Shown one piece after another: positions 23,437 through 35,649 of a DNA stretch of 64,000 nucleotides. Both the position numbers and the translations under genes were made by a program. Within the stretch, counting starts at the first letter, position 1. Each line of letters starts with the position of its first letter. The notes under the pieces were generated by a model. The model saw only the letters and a list, made by a program, of their open reading frames with translations, had not been told where the DNA came from and did not search any database. Source of the DNA: Rhododendron vialii (lineage: Eukaryota; Streptophyta; Magnoliopsida; Ericales; Ericaceae); NCBI RefSeq assembly GCF_030253575.1, contig NC_080569.1, positions 11,477,001 to 11,541,000 on the forward strand, read 5' to 3'.

Positions 23437-25030
23437 ACACCCAAAAACTCACCTCCAAACTCAAAACCCACAACAATCAACCTCAACTCCATCTTCTACT
23501 TGAGTATTCGGGCTCGTATCTCATTGAATAGAGCTCGGTTCGGTGTATTTAGCTCGGTTTGGATTCCGGAAGCTAAGGCTTGCTCAATCTCTTTGGTTTC
23601 AGCTTGGATACTCGATGTAGAAATTTTACCTCTCTTTATATGTTATTTGAGTGTTCTTGTGTCATCTTTGACTTTGTTTTGGTTGTTATTGAGATTGAAT
23701 TGAAATCTGAAAATCCTGTTAAAATTGCCTGAAAAACACTCTCCCTGCCGTTGGAACTTTTCACCTACCGGTAGGACAAGCGAGAAATTCTTCATAACCA
23801 GCTCAAACATACTGCAGTAGCTCAAATTCTTCATTTCCTACCGGTAGGAACTTTCCTTCTACTGATAGGCCAAGTACAAGATTCTTACGTTCAAAATGTT
23901 GGCCTTTCTGTTTCCAATTTCTTTCGGTAAGAACTTTCACCTACTGTAGGACAAGTGCAAAATTCTCCTCTTCTACTGGTAGGCACATTGTCTAGGAGCT
24001 GTTTTTTTTTCCTACGTCTTCCAAATCACTTTTTGGAGCTTCTGATCGACTCTAATGGGTTTGTTTATGTATTTTTTCAAGTGTTTTGGAGAGTATTATT
24101 TGTTTCACACAAGAGTGGTATCCGATAGACTTGAATGAATTCGTTGAGTTAAGAAATGAGAACTGTAAGTTATTGCACGTTGAAATACGAACGATACACA
24201 TGATCAGTATGTGAATGACGCGCGAACACTCGGGGCCCATCGATGGGTGGGTGCCTAGCAGGGGATATCGGGATCCCATAATTGGCCCGGTAGGAGCTAA
24301 TGTTTGTATTGAACACTCAAGGCTTAACCTACAAGGTGGGCGCTTGGCAGGGAATATCGGGATCCCATAATTGGCCCGGTAGGAGCTTCAGCTCAGACAC
24401 ATAAAGGATACGAGATGTTGCGACATGAATAAAATGAACAAAATTTAAGAGTATGTCAAGAAGAAGGATCGGTGATAGTTAGACACTTTGATTATGAAAA
24501 GTTGTGCTTGCATCCGTTGTCGTTTGGTTTCTATCATTTGTTCTTTTGTATTACTTACTTGCATATAGAGTTTGCGTAGACTTTTCTACTGGGCTAGTGT
24601 AACTCAAGCCTTATATCATTTTCAGGTGCTAACCCGGATCGGTAGCTTGCATGACTAGAATGCTTGGAGTGTGGACATACCTTTTTAAAAGCTAACCAAA
24701 GAAGTTACCTATTCATCTTTGTAAATTCCTTTTGAAAGATGTATTTGTAACTTAAGTTGTAATTCTTTTGACTAAAGAACATTTGTAAACTCTTAACTTT
24801 CTTGACACTTGATACTTATGTCAATTTGGGGCCGCTGAGCCAATGATGTAATATTTTGGAAACTATTGGACTTTGAAATGCAATTACGAAAATGGAAATG
24901 CTGAACTCTTTTGGGTATCATATGAATTAATGTGAGAATTCTTATTACGAAAATCATTGATATTTATGTTGAAAATCGAGGACATGATACCGTATTTGCC
25001 TAATCTATGTTATTTTCATTTGACCCAAAA
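23169..25030 (+). mobile_element. LTR-like region with internal short repeats
   Basis: TGTAGAGACCCGTAAATTT near 23169 resembles the 5' end of Tekay/Del-type Gypsy LTRs. Within it are a (TC)n run (23391-23434), several copies of CTACCGGTAGGA-type motifs (23760-23985) and a duplicated segment around CGGGATCCCATAATTGGCCC (24241-24300 and 24332-24392). No coding domain is found and the 3' end is unclear, so this may be a truncated LTR. Confidence 0.45.
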
Positions 25031-26390
25031 AAAAATAGCCGAAGAGAATGTCTTCCCAGTTGCATAGCCATGGACCGTGGTCTTTGGTGATTGCAAAAAA
25101 AACACCTACTCAAAACCCAATCATAAAACATGCAACCTAATCATACAAAAATCTGATCTAAATGTAAAATCAACCGAACAAAACAACCGCAGAACTTGAT
25201 CGAATGACGAAATTCGAGAAAACGTGGATGAAGACACTAAACCCACTCAAAACATCCCAGAATTTTGATTGGTTCAGGTAACCCAAAACATATTGAATGC
25301 ACACCCAACAAACTGAGAACGATAGTAAATTGAAAAGGGATTAAGGCCTGGGTTTGCAAATTCGCAACAAATCAAGACCAGAACTCGCAAGGAATCGAAA
25401 CCCTAATTTATAGATCCCAAACCCAAAAACCACAAACAACGGAACCCTAACCAAGAAATCATAGTAAACTCATCGAAACCCTAAGCCATAGATCCCAAAG
25501 CTCGCGAGGCTAGGCGGGTAAGATAAGGAAAACAAAGAAGATCGAAACCAACACCGCCTCGTATTTCTTAGAAAACTTTCGTATGGGAGAGGCCATGTTT
25601 TTGATGATTGTGAAACTTCAGACCATTGAACCGAAAAATAATCCTTGTTAGAAACACCATAACAAGAAACTCACACCTCCATATTCACTCCGGTCACATG
25701 CACACGAGAAATTGGATGACAAAATCACAATAATCGATCTACAAATCTGTTCACACCATCTACAAAATGTGATCAATCTACAAATCTATTCACACCATGT
25801 GCGCAAGACAAAAGGAGAAGACAAACTGGACAGGGGAAAAATGACGTTAACCCTAAAGGAAAAAAATCTAACCTGGTGCGACCACCCTGAACTGCCAACA
25901 CCACCGGAATATTGATCAGCTTGCTCCCGCAACAAACCCATAAACACTGTTCTCTCTGACTGTCCAGAAGCATCTGTTTCGGCCGAGAGTGAGAGACACG
26001 ATAGATATACAGGCACCAAGCTCCCACGACGTCAACAAGCTCCTAGGCCCAAAGACAAAATTGCCCCCAAGAGCAAAGCCAGCAGCACCTCAATTGAGGG
26101 GCACAATTGAAAAAATTGGCCAAAAAGTGGCAAGCGGTGCAATTGGCGATTACTTTCTTAGTTTTAAAGCTTTTTAGACACTCCGGTTCCCACAAGGGAT
26201 CCTAGATTTTATGCTAGGTGCGTACTTCTCATCACAGCCGTTGGATCTAATCGAACGGCGGGCATTTTAAAGACCATCCTGCGGATCCCAAGCTGTCGGG
26301 TCACGGGTAATGTCATTCTTGCAGGTCATGGGCACACACAAACGGATCTCCTTCCACTTTCTTTTCAAAAAAACCACGCTCAAACATAGA
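25031..26390. other. Intergenic DNA before the H2A fragment
   Basis: No convincing exon. AACCCTAA-type motifs recur between 25400 and 25490, and near-duplicate phrases (ATCTACAAATCT...TTCACACCAT) occur at 25735-25800. The stretch may be old promoter or leader DNA on the minus strand, but no start codon with a supported frame was found. Confidence 0.35.
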
Positions 26391-27144
26391 GAGAGAGAGA
26401 AGCGATGAAGGCGATTTCAATCGAAGAACCCTAGAACGAGAAGAAGAAGCTCGATCTAGAAGAAGAAGAAGAACGAAGCATATCTCTCTCTCGATTGTTC
26501 CGTATGAATACCAGAAACCCTAACCCTTGATTTTTTTCGGTATCCCGCACCAAACGAAAATCCGGACGAAGCGATAGTGACGAAACCAGATCGATCTAGA
26601 GAAGAAGAAGGAGATCGAAGCAGCGAGTTCAGGTTATCTCTCTTTCGAATCTCTCTGTCTCGTTCTCTCATCGAATCTCATTCCAAATATCTCTCAAAAT
26701 GCAGAAATCCTAACCCGCGAATTTGTACTGTAATAGCAAAAATACGAAGGAGAATTCGAAGAAGAAGAACGACGAAATCAATTTTGATTAGGGTTAGGGT
26801 TTGATTTTGATTTCAATTTTAGGGTTAAGGTTCGGTTTCCTATGTATGTCCTTTCTTTTCTCTGGAAAAAACCCTACAACCAATGAAGCTCATTTGGTTC
26901 ATAATAGTCTGGTTTCTATTGTAGTTGTAACTATGTTAATTATGTTCAAAAACTGTGCTCACAAAGTATTACAAATGGAGGTTGTTTTTTCAGTTTTATT
27001 AGTGGTATTCATAACGAGTTATTTTCTTCTGTGCTCACTAAATATGGTGTACTTTCTGTTTTTGTTGCAAATGGACAATGGTTAATGGGGACATGCATTT
27101 GCTACAAATTAAATGGCCTAATTAATGGGTGTGGGTTTTAACAG
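26391..27144 (+). promoter_or_regulatory. Leader/intron-like DNA with telo-box motifs
   Basis: GA-rich sequence, AAACCCTAA (about 26516-26525) and TTAGGGTTAGGGTTT (about 26787-26801) resemble telo-boxes common in promoters and first introns of histone and ribosomal-protein genes. No first H2A exon is encoded here on either strand. The 3' edge, TTTTAACAG at 27136-27144, is a good acceptor for the H2A exon that follows. Confidence 0.4.
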
Positions 27145-27312
27145 GTGCTGGGATTGGCAAAAAATGTGGCGAGGGACATCAAGAAGACTCGAATCGTGTC
27201 GCGACACATTCAGCTCACAGTGAGGAACGATGAAGAATTGAGCATGCTACTTGGAGATGTGATGATTGTGAATGGCGGTGGCTCGTCAAAGCCCTCTGCT
27301 GATGAGGATTAA
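27145..27312 (+). pseudogene. Orphan last exon of a divergent histone H2A
   Basis: After a good acceptor, 55 codons and a TAA encode the C-terminal part of H2[21 protein letters not shown], then [19 protein letters not shown]. The start coincides with the usual plant H2A intron position (between EYLAAE and VLELAGN). Family residues are changed (LELAGN to LGLAKN; PRHIQLA to SRHIQLT), and the tail [12 protein letters not shown] lacks both the normal docking-domain segment and an SQEF or SPKK ending. The N-terminal histone fold exon is absent upstream. Either a gene fragment or the last exon of a chimeric gene; it cannot encode a full H2A. Confidence 0.75.
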
Positions 27313-28533
27313 CACTTTTGAATTAGGGTGTTTTTTACTGGCACTATTGTTTTAGTTGGATTACTGGTGGGTTTAGTAATGTGAATATGAAGCAATTTAA
27401 TATTGGGTGTTTGAGCATTTGTGTCGTGTCGTGTCATATCTTTGTGTCGTATCTTTATCATGTTATAATGTCTGGTTGTCTGAGATAAAAGTTTGAATGA
27501 AAGCTTGCAACTTGATTGGCATTGACAATTAATGTGTTTCTTCTTGCACAATGATTTGTCATGAACTTGCAAATTAGAATGGATCCACAATTGGGCAGAT
27601 TCTTAGTTGATTATGCAGTATCCAAATTTGTGTCCTTGACTCTCAAAAGACCAGGGACATAAAATTGCAATAGAGAAAGGAATAGATTGTTGGAAAGATT
27701 AGGCTAATGCAGAATCTCCATGGAAAACCAAACCAAGTCCCGAACTAATTTTAATCTCATTATCCATTCCATTTATTGTACATAAACATCTACCCACGAC
27801 TGCGATTAATGTATCTCTCTCCGGTTTGAGCATTTAACATCGAATTGGTTTTTTTTTTTTGAAGTCCATTCAACGTCAGCTTTGTGGATGGTTTTGTTGC
27901 TGTTTTTTTGAGTTTGAAAAAGGTGTTGGTGGCTTACATTTTACAATTCTTCCCAAACATCTTATGATTTTTACAGCAGCAGAAATGGATTGCAAATTAC
28001 ACAAGGCCTGCAAATTACAGCAGCAAAATTGCTCTACTTAAAAAATTGCTCTACTTAAAACAAAAGTATAAGACTAGCAACCAAAAATATTGCAAATTGC
28101 AATCTAAGAGAGTAGCAACTGACCACCGGGTGAGATTCTCAAGTACTTTTATGTACTACAGCTCAAATTCCCATACAAGCAACGTAGCAAGCAGTTTTTT
28201 TTGGTAAATTATCTTTCATTGAAAGCAACAACCAATTACAAGGACCAACGAGGCATTCCCCTGAGAAACCCATCAAGAAACACAATTACTTAAGTCTGTA
28301 GAAACCAAAAGGCAATAACTTGGATGTATCAACAGATTCAATGTCTTACAACACAAGAAACCCATCAAGAAACACAATTTACTTAAGTCTATAGAAATTG
28401 TTCATCCCAGTCTACAGAATGTTTGGCCATTGCTATGAAACAACAAAAATTTGTACATTCCAGTCTACATATTGCCTCGCTATTTTCATCTCCATAACCG
28501 CAAACCCATGTAGTTCCTGAAACACAAAGAAAA
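27313..28533. other. Intergenic DNA between H2A and FAR1 fragments
   Basis: No exon was recognised. A poly-T run near 27849-27860, and the repeated phrase AGAAACCCATCAAGAAACAC at about 28265 and 28360, suggest retroelement-derived and locally duplicated DNA. Confidence 0.4.
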
Positions 28534-29037
28534 TTAGCATTCAAACCATGCATAGTCATAGGGAATCACGTATTTCAAGTGCATAGTCATAGGCATTGCT
28601 TTCAAGAATTCCTTCAAAAGCCACTCAAATGAATCACTTGATTCGCCGCTTAAGAATGCACACCCAAAAAGAATTGTTTGTCCCTGGTGATTAACCCTTA
28701 ATATAGGTGCAAAGATCAAAGAATATCGGTTTGTGTTGTATGTAATATCGAACACCACCACGTCCCCAAAATATTTGTATGACTTCCTAGAGGTTGCATC
28801 AGCCCAAAAACAATTAGTGATCCTATCTTGATCATCTCTCTCGAATGTAAACATAAAACCAGGATTCTTTTGTTGTTTCATTGCAAAATGCTCGTACAAC
28901 ATGGAGGCGTCATGTCCATCAAACGATTTCTTCCTATCCCTTTCATAGTTGTAAAGATCTCGTCTTAAAGATGGTGACAGTGAGAGTAGTTGTATATCAT
29001 CCAAAGACTGCATTCTAACCACCAAAAGACAAAACAA
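28534..29037 (-). pseudogene. Truncated FAR1-related / MULE transposase fragment
   Basis: FAR1/FRS proteins are transcription factors domesticated from Mutator-like transposases. This 167-codon minus-strand frame holds the segment before and within the start of the MULE domain: FERDDQDRITNCFWADATSR, then YKYFGDVVVFDITYNTNRY, whose FD(I/T)TY carries the first catalytic-site Asp. It continues to FGCAFLSGESSDSFEWLLKE and then stops where the family has the ITDQD block. Missing are the FAR1 DNA-binding domain, the rest of the transposase core and the SWIM finger. The end sits in a small local duplication (TGCATAGTCATAGG), which may have caused the break. Confidence 0.8.
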
Positions 29038-29804
29038 TAACTATTTTCGTAACTAAACTAAAAAAACAACATTCTATTTCCAATTCTTTGCTAACTACAC
29101 AATTTTTCTACACCAAAAAAAGAGAGATATACCTTGGTGGGGTGGTCGAAACAAGGGGGTTGGATTGACACTAACATTATCTTCTTGTTCTATTTCTGGC
29201 CACACAATAACAACAGCAAGCACCAATGGCTAGTCATCTACAGTAGCCCTTCGCATACGCACACACCAGGACATAAAAAAAAAATTACTTTTGATACAAA
29301 TTCAAAAGACATGTAAAGTTGGCATGTGTCCCTTTCATGCAAATATATACAATACACCACCACCCTTTTTTTTATTTATTTAAGTAGTACTAAAGAATTG
29401 GAAACCGATGAAGTACAAAATCTATTTTCTGCTATTGGAAACAGAACATCCAAATCAGTTTTTTGTATTTATTGCTATACAAAGTGATCAAATTTGACTT
29501 TGAACAGACAAGATGCATTACATTGAAAATGGACAAATTGGGTGATCTAACACTAGTCAAAGTGTTTAAATTTTACTAATTTCTGTATCAATTCAAAAAA
29601 GGGCAAAAAACCATATAATGCAAATATTTTTTGGGAAACTGTCAATGGATACTTGTGGAACTGCATATGAGGTAGTCCCTTCCACAGTTTTGGGGGGTTG
29701 AAATGTAGAATGTAGGGCAGAAAATAACCCTAGTCGAGGGTTTAACAAACATAACCATGACCACAATACACTCAAATAATCAGAAGGGAACATGTGCTAT
29801 TAAA
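29038..29804. other. Intergenic DNA, nothing recognised
   Basis: AT-rich sequence with short frames only. Confidence 0.4.
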
Positions 29805-30990
29805 TTTTTTTTTTTTGTGGTAAGTTAAAATTTTATTAAACCAACCCGGAATACAGGTGCTAAGGGGCATATACTCCAGAAAATCAAAAGCACGAAACAA
29901 CCCTATTACAAGGCAGACATACAAAGAAACTCTAAGGGCTTGTTTGGATGCCACGATAGAAGGGTGTATTGTAATATACACCCTTCTAATACGTGGGCCC
30001 TCTTCTATGGCGTGCTTTGGCAGGCCAAAAATAGGAGGGATATCTTAATACCCCCTCCTCCATAACCCCCCCTAATACGCCCTAAGGGGGGCTTACACAT
30101 GGCTAGGGTGAGAGCCGGCTATGTGGAATCCCCCCTTATAATACCCCCTCTTTCTTCCATTCAACTACAAAATAACTTTATCCCTCCATTTTATACTTCA
30201 TCCAAACCAAGTATTATTTAATCCCCCCGTCACATCAATGTGGACCCAATCTTCTTACATAATACCCCTTACTATCCAATCCCCCCTTCATACATAATAC
30301 CTCCAAACCTAATATCTCATCCAAACGAGCCCTAAGAGAGAAAACAAAATTAAGGAACCAAGCACTGGCACAGCTAAGTCCTAGGATCAAGGACTTTGTC
30401 ACTAAGAGACCAATTGCAGCAAATTAGCCTATTAGCATCCGTCTTCTTAATAGACCTGCAAGTACCAATCAAAGCTCGAATATCTCTTTCAATCTTAGAC
30501 ACAATTACAAAGCTGGCTAGCAATCAAGGTCCATACCACTGTGTCTTTACTCTGCACATTAAGAGGAGAAAGGCTAGCTTGCAGGAGTATGATCAATGAT
30601 TTCTTCCCTTACAATTGGGTTCCTGCCCCTGGCCCGGCCACTTCCATCGCATTAAGAGCTCTTTCCCATGTTAAACAGAACTCCATCCCCACATCTAAGG
30701 TTGAATGGGCGTAAGAGGTGCCAATTATCCACCCATAGAAAGGTCTTCGTCCCACTGCCAAGATTGCACCAAAGGCCTTAGCTTCATAATTTTCCAGATA
30801 GATCAAGAAACATTGGGAGGACACTTCATTGCCCAAAAGCTATGTTCTTTGATGACATACTTGTGAACCCAACGAACCCACAAAATATCTTGGAAATTGC
30901 CCAGCCCACGCTCATACTTAGGCAGGCATACATCTTCCCATTTTACAAATCTCCCAAAATGGATTTGAAAATATGTCCACGTCAGCATGT
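29805..30990 (-). mobile_element. 3' end of a LINE (non-LTR) retroelement
   Basis: On the minus strand the element ends in poly-A (T run at 29805-29816). Upstream of that is a degraded RNase H-like piece with GRRPFYGWIIGTS and LDVGMEFCL (30836-30609). Further up is a zf-RVT-like piece, FVKWEDVCLPKYERGLG with RWVHKYVIKEHSFW (30988-30803). The frames are interrupted, so it is dead. A Harbinger-type MITE sits inside it. Confidence 0.65.
29936..30332. mobile_element. Tourist/Harbinger-type MITE nested in the LINE
   Basis: 397 bp with terminal inverted repeats GGGCTTGTTTGGATG and CATCCAAACGAGCCC (one mismatch), flanked by TAA on both sides (29933-29935 and 30333-30335), the 3-bp duplication typical of PIF/Harbinger elements. 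No coding capacity. Joining the flanks restores continuous LINE-like sequence. Confidence 0.85.
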
Positions 30991-32635
30991 GTCAATGTCA
31001 ACAAGATGGTTAATATATTATCCACTCGCGGAGGGTCTATACAGAAATGGTGAGACAAAAAAGGATTGGAAAAAGACATGCCCCCAAAAGTGGGGGTGGT
31101 CAGTAATTTTTAGAACATTTTATGTTGCTTGATGGGCCTAGTTTAATTCCAAATATTGGGCCTTAGCCGTGTTATAATATGTGGCTCTACTTGAAATAAT
31201 CGTCTTTTTTTTTTTTTTTTTCAGAAATGACAAATTTATTACAACATTTGGATATGAAAAAATTCTTAATTTTTAACTATTTATTCCATTAATAATATAA
31301 GACTTTTTTCTAATTCTATAACATGTTTAGTCAAATAGTTGTTGATTGGGCGTCGTTGAAATCAACAATGAAACCATAGGGAAATTTATAGTCATTTCTC
31401 ACAGATGAAGATGGTATCTATCATTAAGACGAACCTTATGGAGTGTCAATGAAATTTACGCTATTATAGCTCTACTCTATTATGATATTATTCTTTTATC
31501 TTCTCTTTCTCTGAGTGTGTGTATGTGTCGATTGCGTGGGGCCGTGAAACATCTGAGGAAAGAGTTCTAGCTTGCATCATTGTGTGTGTTGTGGAAGGGC
31601 ATATTTGTCCTAATTGTTATCATTTCAAAGGGGAGATTCGTAAGAACGGTCAAGGTCAACGACCAAGAGAAATGAAATTGTGATACGCACCATTGCTCAT
31701 AGAATAACGCTTCAATCAATTAATTAAAAATGGAACACTCCATAGGTTAATTCCGAGTCCATATATCGTAGATGCTTAAAATGAACCTTGGAATATTAGG
31801 CAGATATATTCAAGCAATAACAAACAAACAAGAGAAAAGAAGAAGAAGAAAAAAACCCCAACTTGTCACCCCAGAAAAAGGAGTCTTGAAAAGTCCAATG
31901 GCATCCTTATTCTGTCTTTCTAGGAGGACTTTGTTGCTCAAAATGGTCCAATCGACTTTCCCTTTGCAAACTGTTGGTTGGAAAGTTTGTTCGGTTTCAC
32001 CGGCTCCCTTTCCTGACTAATCGTAATGACAAGAGAAAGAGAGAGAATTGAAAGGATGGCCAAGTCTACATGGAATTAATACCGTCTTTGTAACAAAATG
32101 CAAGCTAGGGACACTTGAGGTTTATATCAATTCTTACATTTCTCTCACATGGCGGTGAGTCCCATTTTCATTTGTGAGAGAAGATATAAAAATGTATATA
32201 AACTTGAATGTGTCCCGAGCATCACTGCATGGGTTTGCATATATATACATACATACATATATATACACACACTATACGGTTTCCACACCTTAGACTTTGA
32301 TGAAAATGAAGTGCACATGCAAGCGTGTTCTTTAGTCAACATAGTGCCATGACATGAGATTGTAGTGATGATTATAATGTTTCTTTTTCAGTTGAATTTT
32401 CTGCATTGGTAGAACACTAATAAGGAAAAGTACTGACATATGCACAGCTCACACGCTTTAAGACCCGATTTTAGGGATTCACATCATGTGAATAATGATT
32501 CTGATAATGCAAATTGAGGGGTTAATTATTATATATGTTTAAATTGAAGAAGAAAAAAAGAAGCCAAACAATCATTTTAGGAGGAGATGAAAGGAAAGTT
32601 GATTAAATAAGTTAGAGTTAGTTTGGCCAAAATTT
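30991..32635. other. Intergenic DNA
   Basis: A T run (about 31206-31223) could mark another retroelement tail. An AT dinucleotide-rich stretch lies at about 32238-32265. No exon was recognised. Confidence 0.4.
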
Positions 32636-32644
32636 GTGCCACTG

Positions 32645-32932
32645 ACAATTTCGTTGCCGTTATCCAACAACTTTTTAGCTGATATCCAGCGTTACCCGAC
32701 AGCTTGGTTGCCGATACCCAGTAACTTTTTAGCCAATACCCAGTTTTACCCGACAGCTTGGTTGCCGTTACCCAATAACTTTTTAGCCAATACCAAGCGT
32801 TACCCGACAGCCGATACCCAGCAACTTTTTAGCCGATACCCAGCATTACCCGACAGCTTGGTTGTCGTTACCCAGCAACTTTTTAGCCGATACCCAGCGT
32901 TACCCGACAGCTTCATTGCAGATGCAATTCGA
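32645..32932 (+). repeat. 54-bp minisatellite, about five copies
   Basis: The unit contains AACTTTTTAGCC(G/A)ATACCCAG followed by TTACCCGACAGCTTGGTTGC. One copy (near 32809) lacks 8 bp (CTTGGTTG), shifting the frame. The unit length, a multiple of three, creates an apparent 112-codon frame with an 18-residue repeat (NNFLADIQRYPTAWLPLP-like). The 8-bp loss breaks the pattern, there is no start context and no homolog is recalled, so I call it repeat, not gene. Confidence 0.85.
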
Positions 32933-32988
32933 AACAAAATTGCTCCCAAATTCGGAAGTGGAATGCACAAATAACCTACTCCCTCAAG

Positions 32989-33268
32989 TCCCTCCGTCCC
33001 ATAATGTTTGTTTGGTCTGCAAAACGAGAACGTAAAGATCATAGTACAATTTTTGCAAGAAATACATTATTTTTGGATAAATTACAGAGTAGTCCAAAAA
33101 CTACCCCTTAATTTCCGGTAAGGAGTATGGCCCATTCATGAAGTGTAGGCCTCTTCTTCTTGGTGGTGCATTTTTGGATTGGACTAAAGTTCTTGAGAAT
33201 ATGGGCCAATTATTTTTATTTTTAAGTTCTCGTTTTGCAGACCGGACAAAGATTATAGACGGTAGGAG
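32989..33268. mobile_element. Stowaway-type MITE
   Basis: 280 bp with a CTCCCT...CCCTCCGTCCCATAATG left end and GACGGTAGGAG right end, flanked by TA (32987-32988 and 33269-33270). Subterminal TCTGCAAAACGAGAAC is matched by its inverse near 33225. Confidence 0.75.
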
Positions 33269-34524
33269 TACCTAATTCCCCTTTAAAGTTATTTTACGTG
33301 CCTGCATACTGTATCTAACTTTAGACTAAAAACAATAATTCCCCTTTAAAATGGTCTAAAATAGGGCTAGCATTCCTCTTCGGCCAAAATGTGGAAAGAA
33401 GTGACAACAAATGCTATAATGGGAAGGAAGAAAAAAAAAATGCCAGTTCAGTACTTACGACTAAATGAGCAGCCCACGTGATAGATTTAAAATAAGTACA
33501 TACGTTTTTTCCCCACCAAATTGTAACGTTGTGTAGAAAATTGTTACCAGTATTTCCCAAAATTATATTATGTGCACCAGATGTTGTCTTGTCCACTTTA
33601 ATCTGAGTAAAGGGTTTAAGGGACCAATGATTTGGACTCGATGAGGCAGTTCAAGTATTAACCGTCTAATTGTATAATCAATGGTTCAAATTTGTTCAAA
33701 CACTATTCAATGAAAGAGTTAATTTTTCTATGAAAAAGTTTCAACAAATCTCAATAATTCATTGCAGAAATAGACAGTCGATACATGGACGGTCTCGTCC
33801 AATCCAAACCTGCAGAACATTTCCAGAGTTTAAACAGAAGACACTCGTTCTGAAACTAATTCCATCAACCAATTATAAAATACCAAAGAGTTCGTTAAGT
33901 GAGATTATGTTAGCGAAGAAAGGAATTTTATTTTGAAGCTCCCACGTTTGGTTTCCATCACCAATGAAAAACTCTTCGGCCACAATAGATATGTCCAATG
34001 AATTGCAGAACAAGTCGAGGTATGTGCAAATTGACCCCGACAACCGCTTAGGACAAAAAAGAAAGAAAGAAGCTACCACATTGCATATGTGGACAGATAT
34101 ATATCAGTGTACGTATACTCGTATAGTATATCGAAGTCTGCAGAGTTGTCTTTACTCCCGCGTTTGGCGCTGATTTTTGCAAACTGGTACCGCCAAGTAT
34201 GTGCATAGAGCCATCGACCGTCTACGAAAGGAAAAGGTCTGACCCACAAAATTTTACTCCTGCTACTGCCCTCAGAAAATACAAAGGGGCATAGGATTTC
34301 ATAGGGTCCGTGCCCAGTATAGGGTCTTGACCGTTTGTGCCTTTTTTTCCAACCCCGGTATGAGAAAAAAAGGGGGGAAAGCAAGAAAAAAACAGAAAAG
34401 GCTAAAGTGCTACTCTCCTACTGCTGGCAACTACTAATAAAAACAGTGATTAATTATAACTAGTACTAGTTGTCATTATAAGGGTGCTGAACCACCACAA
34501 TTAACTTAATAAGTAGCACCCACA
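33269..34524. other. Upstream region of the DUF1635 gene
   Basis: No exon was recognised. The last 200 bp before the CT-rich leader should contain the DUF1635 promoter, but I see no clear TATA box or named element. Confidence 0.4.

Positions 34525-34552
<28 letters not shown>
34525..34552 (+). repeat. (TC)n microsatellite in DUF1635 5' leader
   Basis: A CT run ends about 18 bp before the start codon, a common position in plant 5' UTRs. Confidence 0.9.
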
Positions 34553-34556
<4 letters not shown>

Positions 34557-34569
34557 CGTTGCTGAAGCA

Positions 34570-35649
34570 ATGGATAATCAACGCAGTCCTCTTCTCACTT
34601 GGGCTTACTACTGCCAGGGGAAGGTAAAGACCCTTCTTTTTATGGATATAACTCACATATAGTAGTAGCTGCTATTGAGTCCTCAACTCTGCATTCGACC
34701 CCAATGGGATTTACTTCCTTTTTTGACTTAGAATTACCGAATGGGTTCCATTTCTTTCCAAAATCGAGACCTAATCTTTCGTGGGTTTTGCTCAAAACGA
34801 GCCAAGGCAATCTCTGTTCCTATGGTCATTTCTTACATTGTTTTCCTATTGGAAATACAAATTTGTTTCATTTCTTTGCACTTTGGGTCCTTTGGGAGCT
34901 AATTCTCGTGATGTTTTCAGAGCATGGATGAGCTGAGGCAATCTCTTCTGTTCACCACTCTGGAGCTGGAAACAACAAGGCTGAAAGCGGAGGAGGAAAT
35001 CAAAATCCGAGATGCCCAATTCACCCATCTCAAAAACCTCCTCTCCGAAGCCATCAGAGAGAGAGACGAAGCGCAAGACAAGTGCCATAGGCTCCTCTTC
35101 GAAAAACTCTTCCTCCAACAACAACAGCAGCAGCAGCAGCAACCAGCTCCGCTCTCCGGTGTATCGAGCATAGAAGACTTGGACGAACCCAGACGAGGCC
35201 TCGACTCCAACAACGGATTCTCCTCCTCCGATTGCGAAGAAAGCATCGTTTCATCGCCACCCCAATTGCCGCCGCCACCACCGCAGCCACCGTCAGTTGA
35301 AGAGCCTCCTATCCTTCCACTGGTGAGCGACAAACCCTTGCCGGAAAAAGGGAAGCTTTTGCAAGCGGTGATGAAAGCAGGGCCACTGCTTCAGACCCTG
35401 CTCCTGGCTGGTCCACTGCCGCAGTGGCGCCACCCTCCGCCGCCAATTGACTCCTACCAGATCCCCCCGCCGCCGGTGGCCATTCCGCCTCCGCCGCAAC
35501 TCCTCCACCAAGACTCCTTACTCAGCATTGGTACTTCTTGCAACAACATGGACAATTCTGTTAGCGTTAATAATAGGAAGAGAGGTTTTTGTGTACAAGG
35601 GTCTGATTCTCCGACAGAGGCCAAGTACCAGAGACTTGTTCTGCAATGA
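34570..35649 (+). CDS. DUF1635 family protein
   Basis: Plant-specific protein of unknown biochemical role. Exon 1 (34570-34623) encodes MDNQRSPLLTWAYYCQGK; exon 2 (34921-35649) continues SMDELRQSLLFTTLELETTR without frame change, total 260 residues. Family features: the N-terminal ELRQSLLFTTLELE block leading into a coiled coil (residues about 20-80), a polyQ run (about 84-92), then SSIEDLDEPRRGLDSNNGFS, the acidic SSSDCEESIVSSPP, and the signature KGKLLQAVMKAGPLLQTLLL followed by AGPLPQWRHPPPP. Pro-rich regions suggest an intrinsically flexible protein; a nuclear role is only a guess (basic NNRKRG near the end). The exon 1 start is chosen because family members have the short WAYYCQGK leader. 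The last codons and stop are copied in tandem just downstream. Positional match recalled: At2g28140. Confidence 0.9.

Noticed and set aside
32645-32932. CRISPR-like array of repeats
   Set aside because: The repeats are directly adjacent without unique spacers, in a plant nuclear genome; it is a minisatellite.
34917-35333. 138-codon minus-strand frame opposite DUF1635
   Set aside because: It is antisense to a well supported gene and consists of Cys/Ser runs from the CAG repeat.
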